From Filosporella fistucella (lineage: Eukaryota > Ascomycota > Leotiomycetes > Helotiales), in contig JAQJZZ010000005.1 of assembly GCA_030077755.1 (NCBI GenBank), positions 1,674,001-1,738,000 of the forward strand: 64,000 bases of DNA, read 5' to 3'. Shown here one piece after another: positions 43,383-56,000 of the stretch (the first letter of the stretch is position 1; every line of letters begins with the position of its first letter). Below the pieces are notes generated by a model that was not told where the DNA came from, searched no databases, and was given only the letters and a program-made list of their open reading frames with translations. A program made the position numbers and the translations under genes.

Positions 43383-45362
43383 ATGCTGTACTCGCCGTTG
43401 GTCCTGCACAGGCCTGAGTTTCGCCTTTTGAAAGTGTTTTCCCGACAGTCTTCAGCGAAGAATAAGGACACACTACCACAAGCCGGGGAGGAGGTACTTG
43501 TGTGCTGTGAACTCTCGCACGCATATCGAGACGATGAACCGAGACCATTCTACGAGGCACTATCTTACACGTGGGGTGATCCGAACATTCGTCGTGATAT
43601 CATCGTCAATGAGCACAAAGTGAGCGTCACCAGCAATCTTTGTGTAGCTCTGGAGCACATCCGAGATGAGTACATTGATATCATTCTCTGGGTTGATGCT
43701 CTCTGTATAAACCAAGAGGATAATGAGGAGAAAGGACATCAAGTACAACAAATGAGAGACATTTATCGAAACCCATATAGTACAATTGTCTGGTTGGGAA
43801 CAGCAAGTGACAACAGTGACTTGGCGTTGAATGAGATTCAACGGATAGGAAAAATACTTTGCGAGCAAGGCACATTCGCCTTGATGATTGAAATGGCATC
43901 ACTTCCCAGCTCTGCCAAAGAAGCTTATCTTGATGTGCAAAAGAAAGTCAACGAACATGTAGCTGAGCTTCACAGCAAAGCATTTGAAGAACTTCTCAAG
44001 ACCATCGAGTTCCTGAAGGCGTTTAACATTCTCCTGAGTCGGGAATATTGGTCTAGAATATGGATCAGACAGGAGTTCGTCATATCGCCAGCTGTTCGAA
44101 TAAATTGTGGCAGTTCAACGGTTCTCTTCGAACATTTCCACGCTACTCTCCTCTATGTTGGCCTCACATCAATTTATCTGACCCAGAAAATGGCTGCAGA
44201 TATCCACGACTTTTGGGAGAAACATCCGGGAGAAGAATTAGATCCATCAAAGATGGCCAACTTCTTCGCTGTCGCGAACCTGACCATGAGTCCGTCCACG
44301 ACGAAGCTTTTCGGGATGAGGAGACGATACCAGCTTGGGCAAACAGAGGGTGGTGATAATGGCAATACTCTTATTCGCATACTTACAAGAGTACATGTGG
44401 AAGCTACAGCCAAAGCAAGTTTCGACAAAGATCTGGTCTTTGGATTGCTTGGAATGGCGGATGATGTTGACGCCCTAAGTGTGAAAGCAGATTATACTTC
44501 TACTAAAACCTGCACTAATGTTTTCACCGATGTCGCGAAGGCCATCATTCAAGGAGGGCACGTAGATTTGCTGTCGCTTTCACAGAATAGGGATAGAAAA
44601 ACAGATGCTCCATCATGGGTTCCAGAATGGCGCGAGCGTATTCTCCAACCAAGCGGGCAATTGCCATGGGAAACATCTTTCAATGCTTGTGGCACCAAAT
44701 CTTTCACCCTGCCAGCAATTCTGACAGAGAACCCAGCCCAGATCACCTTACGAGGATTCACCATAGACACTCTAGAGGTCATTTCAGATCCTTGGCTTCC
44801 TTCGGTAGACGATTATAAGACGGAAATTCCCAAGGTGGTCACTTACTTCAATGCTGTTGGAAACTACAACACGGCTTCAGACAAGAAGCTGGCTGAGACT
44901 TCGCAAGACCCATATCCACACCCAGAGGATCGCCATACAGCCTATTACAGAGTACCAGTTGCAGACCAAGAGCAGTATGGAATAGGTTTCATCAGAAGAT
45001 CAACGCTGGATACCAAAAAAGGATTTGAGGACATGCTCGAAAAGATACAGCTATGGAATCAAGGAAAGCTTCCGGAGCGAGAAAATGAAAAGACTGAATT
45101 GCAAGGTTTCTCAAATATGATTGGCTGGCAAAGATTCAGACGAGTCTTTTTGAGCGTGAAAGGCTTTGTAGGCCTAGTGCCTGATCATTCAGAGGTAGGA
45201 GATCGATTGGTGATTTTTGAGGGAGGCAAGTTTGTGTATATCCTGAGGAAGAAGGGGGAGGGGTGGATGCTTATCGGGGAAGGCTATGTGCATGGGGTCA
45301 TGTATGGGGAGTTCGTGGAGGGGAAAGACAATGAGGAGAGGGAGGAATTCATCCTTTTGTGA
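43383..45362 (+). CDS. HET-domain (heterokaryon incompatibility) protein
   Basis: 659-residue single-exon protein. HET domains trigger or control cell death after fusion of unlike hyphae and are related to TIR-type folds. The three classic blocks are present: YEALSYTWGD at about residue 59, ILWVDALCINQEDNEEKGHQ near 101, and REYWSRIWIRQE near 221. MRDIYRNPYSTIVWLG lies between blocks 2 and 3. After the domain comes the usual divergent helical region with FDKDLVFGLLGMADD and APSWVPEW, both common in this family. No NACHT, WD40 or ankyrin partner is fused, so it is the stand-alone HET type. Whether it defines an incompatibility locus cannot be told; most HET genes have no known partner. Confidence 0.95.
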   Translation: MLYSPLVLHRPEFRLLKVFSRQSSAKNKDTLPQAGEEVLVCCELSHAYRDDEPRPFYEALSYTWGDPNIRRDIIVNEHKVSVTSNLCVALEHIRDEYIDIILWVDALCINQEDNEEKGHQVQQMRDIYRNPYSTIVWLGTASDNSDLALNEIQRIGKILCEQGTFALMIEMASLPSSAKEAYLDVQKKVNEHVAELHSKAFEELLKTIEFLKAFNILLSREYWSRIWIRQEFVISPAVRINCGSSTVLFEHFHATLLYVGLTSIYLTQKMAADIHDFWEKHPGEELDPSKMANFFAVANLTMSPSTTKLFGMRRRYQLGQTEGGDNGNTLIRILTRVHVEATAKASFDKDLVFGLLGMADDVDALSVKADYTSTKTCTNVFTDVAKAIIQGGHVDLLSLSQNRDRKTDAPSWVPEWRERILQPSGQLPWETSFNACGTKSFTLPAILTENPAQITLRGFTIDTLEVISDPWLPSVDDYKTEIPKVVTYFNAVGNYNTASDKKLAETSQDPYPHPEDRHTAYYRVPVADQEQYGIGFIRRSTLDTKKGFEDMLEKIQLWNQGKLPERENEKTELQGFSNMIGWQRFRRVFLSVKGFVGLVPDHSEVGDRLVIFEGGKFVYILRKKGEGWMLIGEGYVHGVMYGEFVEGKDNEEREEFILL

Positions 45363-46565
45363 ACGACTTGGAAAATCATACTAGGAAGGAAATAGCCTGT
45401 GCCATGGTTGAAACTTGCCTGAGGCTTCGTGCAGTATTATTTTTACCCAGCCTAGATACTGACCTTGCCAGTCTCCAGTTTACTACTGTTTGAATCAGGA
45501 AATCTGCAATAGACTACGCTTATCTAGTTATATAGACACACGCTACTGGGCCACGATTTATGCTGCGCTTGTTCCTTGATGATCGCTTAACACCAAACGT
45601 CTATTACGACAATCATAAGATCTCCTTCTCCTCCATTACCTATTCTCATCACCCTTCTTCTCAACTTGCACGCCCAAGCATCGACATATCGCCTGATCAT
45701 ATTGCTCATATCCGAAGCACTGTGCCAATTTACACCTCTGTAGTATAACACGAGGCAGGGTGTCTATTGCAATTGATAGAGGTTACCATGGTTTGGGATT
45801 GGGAATGAAGCCACCCAAAGGCTCAGGTAAACCCATAAAACTCTCCGAATGTGGTGAGCTCATTGCCTTTAAATATTCATCAGAAGCCACTGGTTCCGAG
45901 GCTCACATCGGTAGATTACGGTAGTCGTTCTATGGTCGGACAGTACTCAGGAGGATGGGAGTAGACATTGGCATGTGGGTGCCGAACCTTGTCAAAGCAA
46001 CTGATTCAATTTAAGAGAAGAACAGGTGATGAGATGAAAGGATGCTATGAGTGACACATTAGGGAATGAATCTCGTTTGGTAAGTCACACCGTACCGTTC
46101 TGGGCACGCTGATCGATTCCGAGCATCCAAAGGTCACGATACTCCAAATCCAGTGCATTAGGAGAAGTACATGACCCGTAAATGAACATACATGATTACG
46201 CCCTGCACCATGAATACACATCCCACAACAGTAAAAGACCAGAATTAACAAAATCGCACAAAATATTTTCACAATCCCTCATAAGCCTTCCTGAACAAAT
46301 TGAAGTATTCCTTCCGGTAGGCGATACTCCCCTTCATCTCGCCATGATTTCCCTTATCCCTGAACGCAATAACAACATTGCGCATTCTGTTTGCAAGACC
46401 AATGAGTTCCGCATCATTGTCCACGAGATCTTGATTGAATGTGTCGTTGAAATCTAGTAGTAAAGGGTTGGAAGAGCGGAAGAGTGCGAGATGGATAGAG
46501 AGAACGAGCTTGAAGGCTTGGTATTGGTAGGACGATTGGGGACAGGCTGGGAAAGTTAGTTGTTG
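45363..46565. other. 3' flanks of two convergent genes
   Basis: 1.2 kb between the HET gene (+) and a Zn2Cys6 gene (-). No supported gene, repeat or RNA. Confidence 0.5.
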
Positions 46566-48507
46566 CTAAAGCAAGAGACGATGGGGGAAAATACCAGATC
46601 GTTTGAATCTTTGTTCGATATTACTCAAATGACTGGCGCCTAGACAGAGCATTCTCAGCAATTGCCAGAACACCAATGCTACAGGATAAATCTGATCCCT
46701 ATTCAGATAACCGAGCGACTTGAAAATAAGTCGTTGTAAGGAATTGAAGAGCTCTTTCTCCGCTATTTGCAGTCGCTGGTAGAGAATAGTATCAATTGTC
46801 GCTTGAATGGTGCGGAAGTGGGAGGTAGTGCTAGTGGTACATTTCACGCCGGCGCGAAGGATGAAGGAGATAGATGCGACGCGAAGCATAGAAGCCACAA
46901 GTTCGGACTGTGTTGCTGTTAGCCTACTCCATAGCAAATCACAATGAATGAACCGTACCTCTGGTAAGCGTTTCTTGACATAAGCTGTTCCAAGTATGAT
47001 AGCTGTGGTAGTCGGATAGAATTGGGAGCTCGCAGCGTGAACAAATTTGGACGAATATTCTACTGCCCATTGCTCGAGTTGAATACCAAGTGACTCTTTG
47101 TCTTCGAGAGCGAGAACTGAGATGGAGTCATCGTAATTCTTGTTAGTAGGATGTTCGAGTTTTTTAATCAATAATTGCTGCTCCACCGAAAAGCACATCA
47201 ATGATTTCTGGGTTGCTTGCAGCGTTAAGGGATAGGAAAGTCGTCCAATACCATCAACGGTGACCGTCTCAATCTTCGAATCTGATTTCAAAGGAAGGAC
47301 TACCTTGAATGATACGCATCGTTTGGTGGAAGAGTGCTCGAAATCTGAGGCTGTCAGTGATCATCACTCTTGATTTCGGCGGGGCGATCATACACTCATG
47401 CATAGGCTGGTTGCCGACAAACGGACTTTCTCGCTGGCATTTAAGCTCATGAAGGCCACGGCCGTTCTTGAGACAAGAACCGCATGGAGTTCCTGTTGAG
47501 CACTGTTTTCAAGCATTAGCTTTAGAAGAAACAATGCAATGCTGGAAAGGACTGACCGTTCTCTTTCGAAACCGACATTGATGACAAGCTCCAGCTCGCC
47601 TTACATCCCTTGCAGCCTTCTTCACAGGAGCATCTAACTTCCTCCGACGCTTGACTGTTGCAAGCGCGCCAGGAGCATTCTCGAATACATTAACGAAATC
47701 AGCTAATCCTTCTTGCGACGAAGATTTGGATTTCTTTTGTTGTGGAGGGGCAAGGCCAACATCTTTTCGCTTGGAAATGTTCTCGGCGATAGGAGTAGTC
47801 TTTGGTTTCGGTGACGAATCCCAAATCTGCTCACATATATTCCATTCTGGCAGTACTCCAAATGGAGATTCGGTCATCGATTTCGGCTCGTCATGATTAT
47901 GGTTACCGACGACGGCATCCCGGGTTGATTTCCCGGTCTCCCGGATCCAAGTTGGACCTAGCACTTGGCGAAAGTCTGAATTATTATATGCATATAGATG
48001 AGAACAGTCTGAAGCATCCAGGATAGGTATACTGCTGGCGACTTCGTAAGGGTTGAGTTGTGTCGAAGTGTGCGGTGTCTGAGAGTGGAAGTTACGTCCG
48101 TAAGTCTGCGTGTTTTGATTGATGGATTGCCCAGATGGCTGATACTCATTGATCTCGGCATTTGAGCTGGATGCGTGCTCATTATTCGAATACGAAGAAT
48201 TGCTTGGACTTGAATGATCAGAAAGATCCGTATATAAGACTCCTTGATATCCAAACGGAAGAGTGACTGGTGCTGGTATATCCTGTGTCCATGAACCTGA
48301 TGATAAGCAAGCGCTGTCCCAGGTGGTTGAAGACATCGGGAGCCAGCTTTGAGAGATGAAATCATCGACATTGCAATAGTTGTTGTTATTTGCATCTGTT
48401 GCACTGAATTCTTTCGTTGCATCAAGGTCGTTTATCACCGTATCTCGGCGTCGCTGATCGCCATCATCCCCCAACCTTACATCGCCCTGAACCATCATCG
48501 TCCCCAT
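46566..48507 (-). CDS. Zn2Cys6-type transcription factor with mid-protein cluster and long last loop
   Basis: 614-residue protein. Exons: 48507-47557, 47502-47394 and 47350-46566; phases close. Residues 1-300 are polar, rich in N, S and Q, and probably disordered, with a nuclear-signal-like VKRRRKLDAPVKKAARD just before the cluster. The cluster spans intron 1: C308-x2-C311-x6-C318-x5-C324-x2-C327-x11-C339. The final spacing of 11 differs from the usual 6 and matches a fungal subfamily with an extended last loop. Intron 2 was placed so that the frame continues into SSDFEHSSTKRCVSFKVVL; the alternative GT two bases upstream leads to an early stop. The C-terminal 240 residues are helical and resemble that subfamily. 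The start is uncertain: another frame upstream (48712) could supply a further exon. Confidence 0.82.
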
Positions 48508-49312
48508 TAAATTGGCTTGAGAGAAGTCTCATTTGCCATTGAGGTTCGATGCCGTCAGCTGGATAGCATCGACTTAAAGTATAGCAGAAATGTCGCGTGT
48601 AAGATGAGCAAGACAAATTGTTGAGAAACTTCAAATGAGAGGCTTCTGGATGAGAATCTGATTCCAGTCGTTGCTGCTGTTGTTGTAATTTGGGGGCGGC
48701 ACAACTATCCAAGGCTCGCGGGGTTGAGCCTCTGCGGTGTCCAAAAGAAGATTAAACATGTGCAGGGTTATGGGATGTGAGATCCGGACTGGGATCTGAC
48801 ACGCGAGTGCTACGCCGGGCACGTGATCGATCTAAAGCGATTGTACGGCATTGAAAAAAGAGGGTCTTTGTCTGTCACAAGCACAGCATGAGGAGTAGAA
48901 TAATTTATTCAGCAAATGCAGAATTGGAAGAGTCAGAAGCAGCCAAGGGATGTCAAACAGAACCGGGAGCGTATTTTCTTTCGCTCAGGTAGGCACAGTG
49001 GATGATACCATTATGGAAGCATATGCCCAAGATTGAATCTGTTGATTCGCTATAAAAACATATTTTGACACAGGTGTATCTGCTCAAGCGTACTCGAGAA
49101 GATCCCACTTCCGCATGTAACTTCATCACGTCTCATCATCACCGCCATCAAAAGAAAAAGACACCATGTTGCAAGATGCTAAGCCGAGCCCTACCAGGTA
49201 TGCCTCGCAATGTCCCTGAACGCCGCATGCACAATTGATACATGGCCGAGAAAGAAATAACAAAAGAGATTATGTCCAGTCTCAATTACTCCCCGACAAG
49301 CTTTTGAACCGT
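48508..49312. other. promoter of Zn2Cys6 gene and 3' flank of FHA gene
   Basis: Tandem minus-strand spacing of 0.8 kb. A CAG/CAA-type run around 48670-48690 would encode glutamines if a further 5' exon exists. Nothing else is seen. Confidence 0.45.
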
Positions 49313-51660
49313 CTATCGTTCCGCTCTTGGTGTTTGCCAGCCATTCAAATACGCCATTAAACCCATTCCAATCAAGACGACGCCCACCATCGAAGCATAA
49401 GGGGTTGTTTGGTACAAGAGAGGATCTCGGCTACTAATTGGTCTGGCCAGAGTGCCGACGCTTGACTCCCTCAACTGCTTTACGACATCATCGGAAACTA
49501 GAGCTGTCCCATTTGTAAGGTTGGCCTTCTCCAAAAGTGGCTCAATCGTTTTCCCCACGTCATCTGAGGTCCCCGCGACGTCTTTAATTGAATGCGATGT
49601 CGCTGACGACGATCTCGAGCGTTCTCTAGAGGACGATACCCTTGCCAGCTCATCTGCTCGAATTTTTTCCACCATCTCAGCCAGAGTCTTTCGGTCCGCG
49701 TCTCTTTCTGATTCAGCAGTTTCGGCCCTGGATTTGAACGATTCCATCTGCTCCCTCAATTCTTTCATATCTGATAGCATGGTTTCCAAACGCTTTTCAA
49801 GAAGTAGCGTCGACTCGCTGATAATTTTGGGATCCACTTCAACAACTTTAGCGTCTTCTAGTGGCAAGTCTTCCTTTACTTCGGCATCCGGAGGTGGTTC
49901 AAAAGCTTCTTCGACCACTGATCCCTCGGTGACCAAGATTGTTTCGTCGTCTACTTTTGATTCAGATTGAAGTTCTAGACGTTTTGCTATGTCCTCGGCT
50001 AGTTCTCTTGCCTGCCTCTCCTTCAGCAGCATCTCCTCTAAGTCTCGTAATCTTGCACTTTGATTGTCTATTTCTTTCTTCGCAGACGCTAAAGCTTCTA
50101 CCAAGGTTATGATCTGACTAGTTGGCTCCTGTCGTATAGGAGATACATTCGGCACCGATCTGGGACGCTCGGTGTTGCTTCGCTTCAAAGATGGTGACGA
50201 CGGCTCGAAAGTATGCGAACGCAAGACATCGGGCTTCTCTGGCAAAGGTTGTTGTGGAGGAGGCGCAGGCGGGTCTGAGAAGCGGGGTTTCGAGTCGCTC
50301 CTAAAAGGTAACGAGCCTCCGTTGACCTGGGGCCCCTTGGGTGCATCCATGGGCGGCATCCGCTCTCTTTCGTTCCCCTTTATGTCCTCCTTCGATAACA
50401 AGGACCCAAAGAATGTGTCTGCTCGTCCAAGGTCGTTCGTTTGTAGACGTGCGGCTCTCATTTCGTGCTTGACGCGATTAGCTGGGGAGGTTTCGTTTCT
50501 CAGTGGAAGCTTACAGTGAGTCTCTTGACGATCTGTTCAGTAGTGACTGGGGTCAACCAAAAATTCATGGGTCGCTGCTGGCTCATAGCACTCATCTGAC
50601 TACCAGCAACGCTTGTTGGAGGACCTAATCGACCGTTACTACCCACAGAACTCTGGCTGCTCGTTCTTCCCCTCATTTGCAATGACCCTTGAGATGGTAC
50701 CATCAGTGCCCCATTTGCCGGGTCCAGATCTCCGAAGTTCATGTCCAACACATTATTGGTTGCACCAAGAAATCCTGCGTGTTCAACCTTTGCAGCAACC
50801 TTATGATGAACTACTGTCTTCTGATCTTCGCTCACAATATCGATACCAAGTTCAAGATGATCTTGGGTTTGAAGTTCGTGAGGCTCCGAATCTCGATTCT
50901 CAGCCGATAATCTGGCACCATTCACAAAGGTTCCATTCGAGGATTTCACATCTCGTATCCAGATTTTCCCCTGCCGATCAGCCCATATTTCAGCATGCTG
51001 CCTAGACAGAACCTTCGAGTCAAAGAAGCCGTTAGCAGGTGTGGGAACAGTCTTTGCATTCGTTTGTCTCCCTATTCGTAGGCTATCAGGGTAGAAAGGG
51101 ACTGATATAGTCTTCCGCTCAAATGTGCCGTTCATGGAAAGTAGATAAAGAACGGGGTTTCCCTCCCCTACAGGCTGTGCAGCTGGTCGAGCTCCATTCA
51201 TCTGTTGACTCGGGCTCTGGAGAAGGTGCTGTGAGGGTAGGACAGGGGCTGGTTGATGTATGGAGGTTAAGGATGCTGCAGACCCTCCATTCGACGTCAT
51301 TATAGAAGGTTGTCTCGTAGTAGCAATCCCAGATATTGGTTCTGATTTGCCAGCCGGCCATGGCCCAGGTCTTTGTGTCTTCTTTCGTGCAGATGCTGTA
51401 CCCCAATTAACATCCCCTGACGTGGACATAGGGACGCCATTGAGCTGTGGCGCTGGGGAAGGAATAGTGGCAGTTGATGATGAAGAGGAGGTCGAAGATA
51501 TAGAAGAAGAGGAGTTGGTGCGCTGAGCGCTTTTTCGTGGCATGAACATCCGGGCAACCTCGTCGGCGTTCATAGCATTAAGTCCTCCTTGGCTAACATT
51601 AGCACTCCATGCTGAACGGTTGTTCTGTTGGAAGCTCGGTGGATTCGCAACTGCCGTCAT
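49313..51660 (-). CDS. ham-4: tail-anchored FHA-domain protein, STRIPAK component (HAM-4/PRO45/SLMAP type)
   Basis: 766-residue protein. Exons: 51660-50515 and 50467-49313. The intron acceptor is the AG at 50469-50468 with a GCTAATC branch point; the nearer CCCCAG would bring a stop. The ATG at 51660 is used since upstream codons have only TTG. Residues 1-165 are Ser-rich and disordered. The FHA phosphothreonine-binding domain (about 170-280) has LRIGRQT, VLSRQHAEIW and SSNGTFVNG. A coiled coil follows (about 500-640), then a single C-terminal membrane segment (PYASMVGVVLIGMGLMAYLN) with a short basic end. This architecture is that of SLMAP homologues of the fungal STRIPAK complex, which act at the nuclear envelope/ER and mitochondria in cell fusion and fruiting. 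Yeast counterparts are Far9/Far10. Confidence 0.9.
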
Positions 51661-52452
51661 CTGCAAGATTTGAGGAGATTCGATCTAAGTGTAGGATTCG
51701 TGTCCAAGACGAAGTCGTGGATATGGTTGGAATGATCTTGACTTCGAACTTCCCCTACACCTCGACACAGTGGATTTATGGCGCTACGCTCCAACTCTTC
51801 ATCAGCCGATCTGAAACCTAACTCCGAGTCTGAATGGACCCGTATGATAACGTAGCCCTATGGATCGCGTTGCTGCACTATGAAGGTGGAATGTCAGCTG
51901 CTGTGCAAAAGATTTTGACACCATGATGAGGAGGTGGCACAAGCGCCTCAGACCGCTCCTCGACTTCAGCTCCAGCGCAAACGGGTAATGAACATATGGT
52001 ATAACTGAAGAGACTCACGACTGTGCTATGCCTGGTATCCAAGCCAATTGTTCGGTGCAGAATAGATGTCTTGAGGGCGTTGAAGTTGCCAAGTTGGAAA
52101 CTTTGGAGATCGAAGTGAGACGCGAGGTTCACAGACCTATCAGAGTCCGAGACTGGGATAAGGGCACGCGCTCAGATGCACATAACTTGCAGCAGTAAAG
52201 GAAGTCCAGAGAACGATACTATGGCAACTTTCAAGACTGAAGAGGTATTATTTCATTTCAAACAACTCAAGCTGGACGTTTGTGGTTGATCACGTGGACT
52301 AAATGAATCGCGGAGAAGTGGCCCGAGCTTCGGCAAATGCCGAACGAAATCCAAATGTTGAAGCCGAAGCTCCAAAGTGTGTTTAGGTATAGTAAAGTTC
52401 ATCTGCGAACATCTGCCACTCTCTTTTCGCGTTCATATCAATCTCACTCAAA
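51661..52452. other. divergent promoter of ham-4 and MGR2
   Basis: 0.8 kb between the two start codons. No gene is seen. Confidence 0.5.
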
Positions 52453-53017
52453 ATGCCTGTACCTGTTGGAGCAAATATGGGTGGCCCATCGGCCTTTGAC
52501 AAGTGTACGTTTCTCGTGTCCAAGCAATTCAGGTCGGTTCTGGGTGAATGGAAATGTGATCTGATCAATTCGCAGTTAAGATGGGAGCGATGATGGGCAG
52601 CAGTAAGTCGACTCAATTGCTTGTTAAAAGCTCCCGCTAATCAATCTCTTGCACAGCTGTTGGCCTGATCATTGGATTCATATTTGGTAGTCCACCTATA
52701 ATTCCATCAGAATTCTTCGAGGGCTAACACTTTCAAAGGTTCCGTTAATATTATGCGGTACGGTGCAGGTCCGAATGGAGTTATGAGGACTCTTGGACAG
52801 TACATGGTTGGATCAGGCGCCACTTTTGGGTATGAGCAATTTATTTCTGTATTCCCGATCTAATGCTGATGGAATTTGCCCCAGTTTCTTCATGTCTATT
52901 GGAAGCATGATCCGGACAGACACAGTCTCTCAGCAAGCAATGGAAGCTTTTGCGCGTTCACGAAGACGCCCAATGGTCATGCCACGACAACAGTATAAAC
53001 CTTCAAAATCGGAATAA
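52453..53017 (+). CDS. MGR2: Mgr2/Romo1-family subunit of the mitochondrial TIM23 translocase
   Basis: Small mitochondrial inner-membrane protein that couples TIM21 to the TIM23 channel and gates lateral release of precursors. 110 residues from five exons: 52453-52504, 52576-52602 (27 bases), 52657-52686 (30 bases), 52739-52829 and 52885-53017. Every phase closes and the product reads FDKFKMGAMMGSTVGLIIG, then FGSVNIMRYGAGPNGVMRTL and GFFMSIGSMIRTD. Two hydrophobic hairpin segments carry glycine packing motifs; the GPNGVMRTLGQYM loop is the family signature. The first donor is GTACGT after codon AAG-T, the only choice keeping the frame. The basic RSRRRPMVMPRQQ tail lies after segment 2. Four introns in 333 coding bases explain why no long open frame marks it. 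Confidence 0.95.
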
Positions 53018-56000
53018 AGGAATGATCTTACATGTGAGGGAAATGAAAGGTGGTCGGCATTAAGGACTGGCGTTATTGTTAATATGATTTGGGAAGTAGG
53101 CTTAACATTATAAGCCACGGAGCACCCGCAATGATCAACCAATTTCGCACTCCATTGCCTTGGAGTTGGCTTCAAAATGCCACCTGTATCAACACTTCAA
53201 TAAATACCCACTTTGTTCCGTTACACTTGAATTGCAGCCTTCTGTCAACACGACTGCTCTTGTCATTTCCCACTAATGTAAAGAAACTAGGCTCCATGGA
53301 ATTGATTTGTCTCTGCACTGCATTTTCTTTGGTGCTTCTGCAGCTCTAGTCTGAAGACTGCTTCTCAAATAATGCCATCCACAATGCGTTTCCCTTGCGT
53401 TACCGCCCGAAAATAAAAGCCCCAGTGAGAAGTTACACTGGATTAGATGTGGAGTCGACGCTGCACTGGAAAGTCTTAACCAGAGGGGATACTAGATACT
53501 GAGGATCAACAAATCTTCCCAGTCAGTGTGCATTCACCATTGCTTGTAAACTAGGATAAAGATTGCATTTCCCTTCTTCATTTACAGGCTTACCACAGGT
53601 AGGTATTTGGAGCCTCATCGATATCCAATATATTTGCTTCAAGTCCCAGGCAGCGAGACCAATATACTTGTAAAAACCGGTCTCCGAACCTGTCGTATGG
53701 TGTTGTCGCTGTTCGTTCTCTGATCTGACTTGGGACCCAGGCGGCTGTGTTTGGGATAAGGCAAGGAAAAGGCTTTGCCAGTTTTATCCTTTCCAACAAT
53801 AAATACCCTTCACAAATTTGTATTCGTCTTACAGATCTATCAGAGCAGCTAAAATGCAGTATATATCACCGAGCACCATTCCTTACAAATTTTCATCTTG
53901 AACCCACGCCCCTTTGTCCCTAACATCCAGCGTTACAAGCAGGCGGCAGAAGTCCTAAAGTGTTACTAACAAGGGCTTTGTTCTCCTTCGCCGCATCGCC
54001 ACGGGCTGCCCGCTCGAATCAGTCTGCGCGAAATGGCCGTATCGTCTTCTAAATCTAAGCATTTTCTTTTCCATGAATCATGACTGAATGTCTTCCCCCA
54101 AATGTGGTAGAACATGAACATGCAACTGGATGTTCCGCTACAAATACTGGAGCCTCGACAGCTTATGCAACATGTCAGTAATTCGAAGCACGAGGCATTA
54201 TCCTGATATAACCAGCTTCGAATGTCAGGAATATCCCTCTCCCGGGCATCTGGTGATCAGATTGCCGAAGGAGCCTAATTGATGCAGGCTTTTTCTTTAT
54301 TACAGCCGCATGCCAACGACTCAATACCATTCGAATTGTCGAATCACAGACACCAACTGCAATGGATAATGACATGAAGCTAGAGATCCACTTGCATGCG
54401 TCAATGCAAGACATGCAACAAGATAGACAATAGCACAACACTGAAGTCGACACGTGCCAAGTATATGCCAGGTACCCTGATAGAGGAACAATAATGCTTC
54501 GCAGAAAGACACGATCACATACATCGAGCTTATCGGCGACTTGTTGCTCAAGCTTAATCATTTGACACGATCCGCCGAGGGCTTCAAACCACAGTTCTAC
54601 CAGATGTTAAATCCGCCCATCGAGGTCCGCTGCAGAAGGTCAATTTCTTCCAAGGTCGACCTGCTTTCAATGCAGATCTAACTCCCAAAATAGCATATGT
54701 CTATGATGACAGCGGAATGCCACATTTGGTGAGAACGAAAGCTCACCAAAATTATACGATCGACTTTCCAAGCTCATTCTGCGCGATTTTTTGATATTTT
54801 TTTCTTTTAGGTATGGAGCTGCATGATCTGAGACGACGGAGAGGGACCGATCACTGCCATAGCGAGAAGCCGCACGAGCCGATGATTTGTGTGCAACTCA
54901 GCCTCCAGGAGGAATTTCATCCAATTCATGATCCCACAATATGCGGGCTCAATGTCAGGTCAAATTTTCCGTATTGCAAAGAATCAGCCTATCTGTCTTG
55001 TGGCTGCAGCCTCCCGACCAACTTCCCGGCGCATGGCCACTCTGAAAACCACCCCACTTCATCTGAGAAGAGGCTCAACTTGCTCAACTTGAGGACTTCA
55101 ACTACTAAATGCTCGTAGTCCAAGGCTTCACCATGGATGTGCCAGTCAATCTCGGTCGGTCTTTACAAATTCCGGAGTTCGGACTCTACTAACGGATGTT
55201 ACATTTGTTGGAAAATATTGCCCAATCTTCCTTTGCTGTAAGTTTTATGCCAGGGCCTCTTTAGATCTTGAGAGTAGCCTCGTCCCCGCGCTCTCGTACC
55301 TTTTCACGCTCAGATAAGCACTACCAGCAAGCGTTTTCCAAGCGTTGCGGTAGGGCTTGACTAACGAGAAGTTGACCGCTTTCATCAGTGCAAGCTGCAA
55401 TGAAGTGCAGATCATCCAAACGGTGATGAAATGCTTCAGGCTTTGTGTGCTCTTTCCCCTGTCCGCAAAATGTTGAGCTGAGCTGGCTGAAACAGGCACA
55501 GACCCTACTTTTGGGATGAACATCTAAATGTAAACATCGGATGCAAATCTCTTCCACCACCTCTTTTCCATAGTGGGGGTGATTCTGCAACTTACCTCCG
55601 CTCTCCTATAGTTGCCCATCGACTACTACTTAGTTCGGAAGCGGGAGATTAATGCATGGGTCGTGCAACCCTGCTATCAAGTTTGCTTGCATCGAATTAT
55701 CAGATGCTACTGCAAAGCATGAAGAAACTAGTTTGACAATGTATTTTCAATTGGCATACCTTTCTTTTCCAAAATATTTCGTTCTTCGTCTCATATTTTC
55801 GTAGCTTTTGTGCCTCTGATATATGTCATTTTTGATCCCTTCAAAGTGCATCTCAGAATACTTTAAATCGGATATAACAATAGTCTCCGTTCGTCGAATT
55901 GTCTTCATTCTCGAGTGTTCGATATTCCAGGTGTATCTAGCCAATATGCCTATCCATTTTCAATCGCCGAATCGTGCATGAGGAGGTCCGCCCACCTTAC

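Noticed and set aside
49452..49970. 172-codon plus-strand frame, serine-rich
   Set aside because: Antisense shadow of the coiled coil of the FHA gene.
54175..54561. 128-codon minus-strand frame with a helix-turn-helix-like look
   Set aside because: Considered as a transposase relic, but no catalytic residues, terminal repeats or neighbouring fragments support it.
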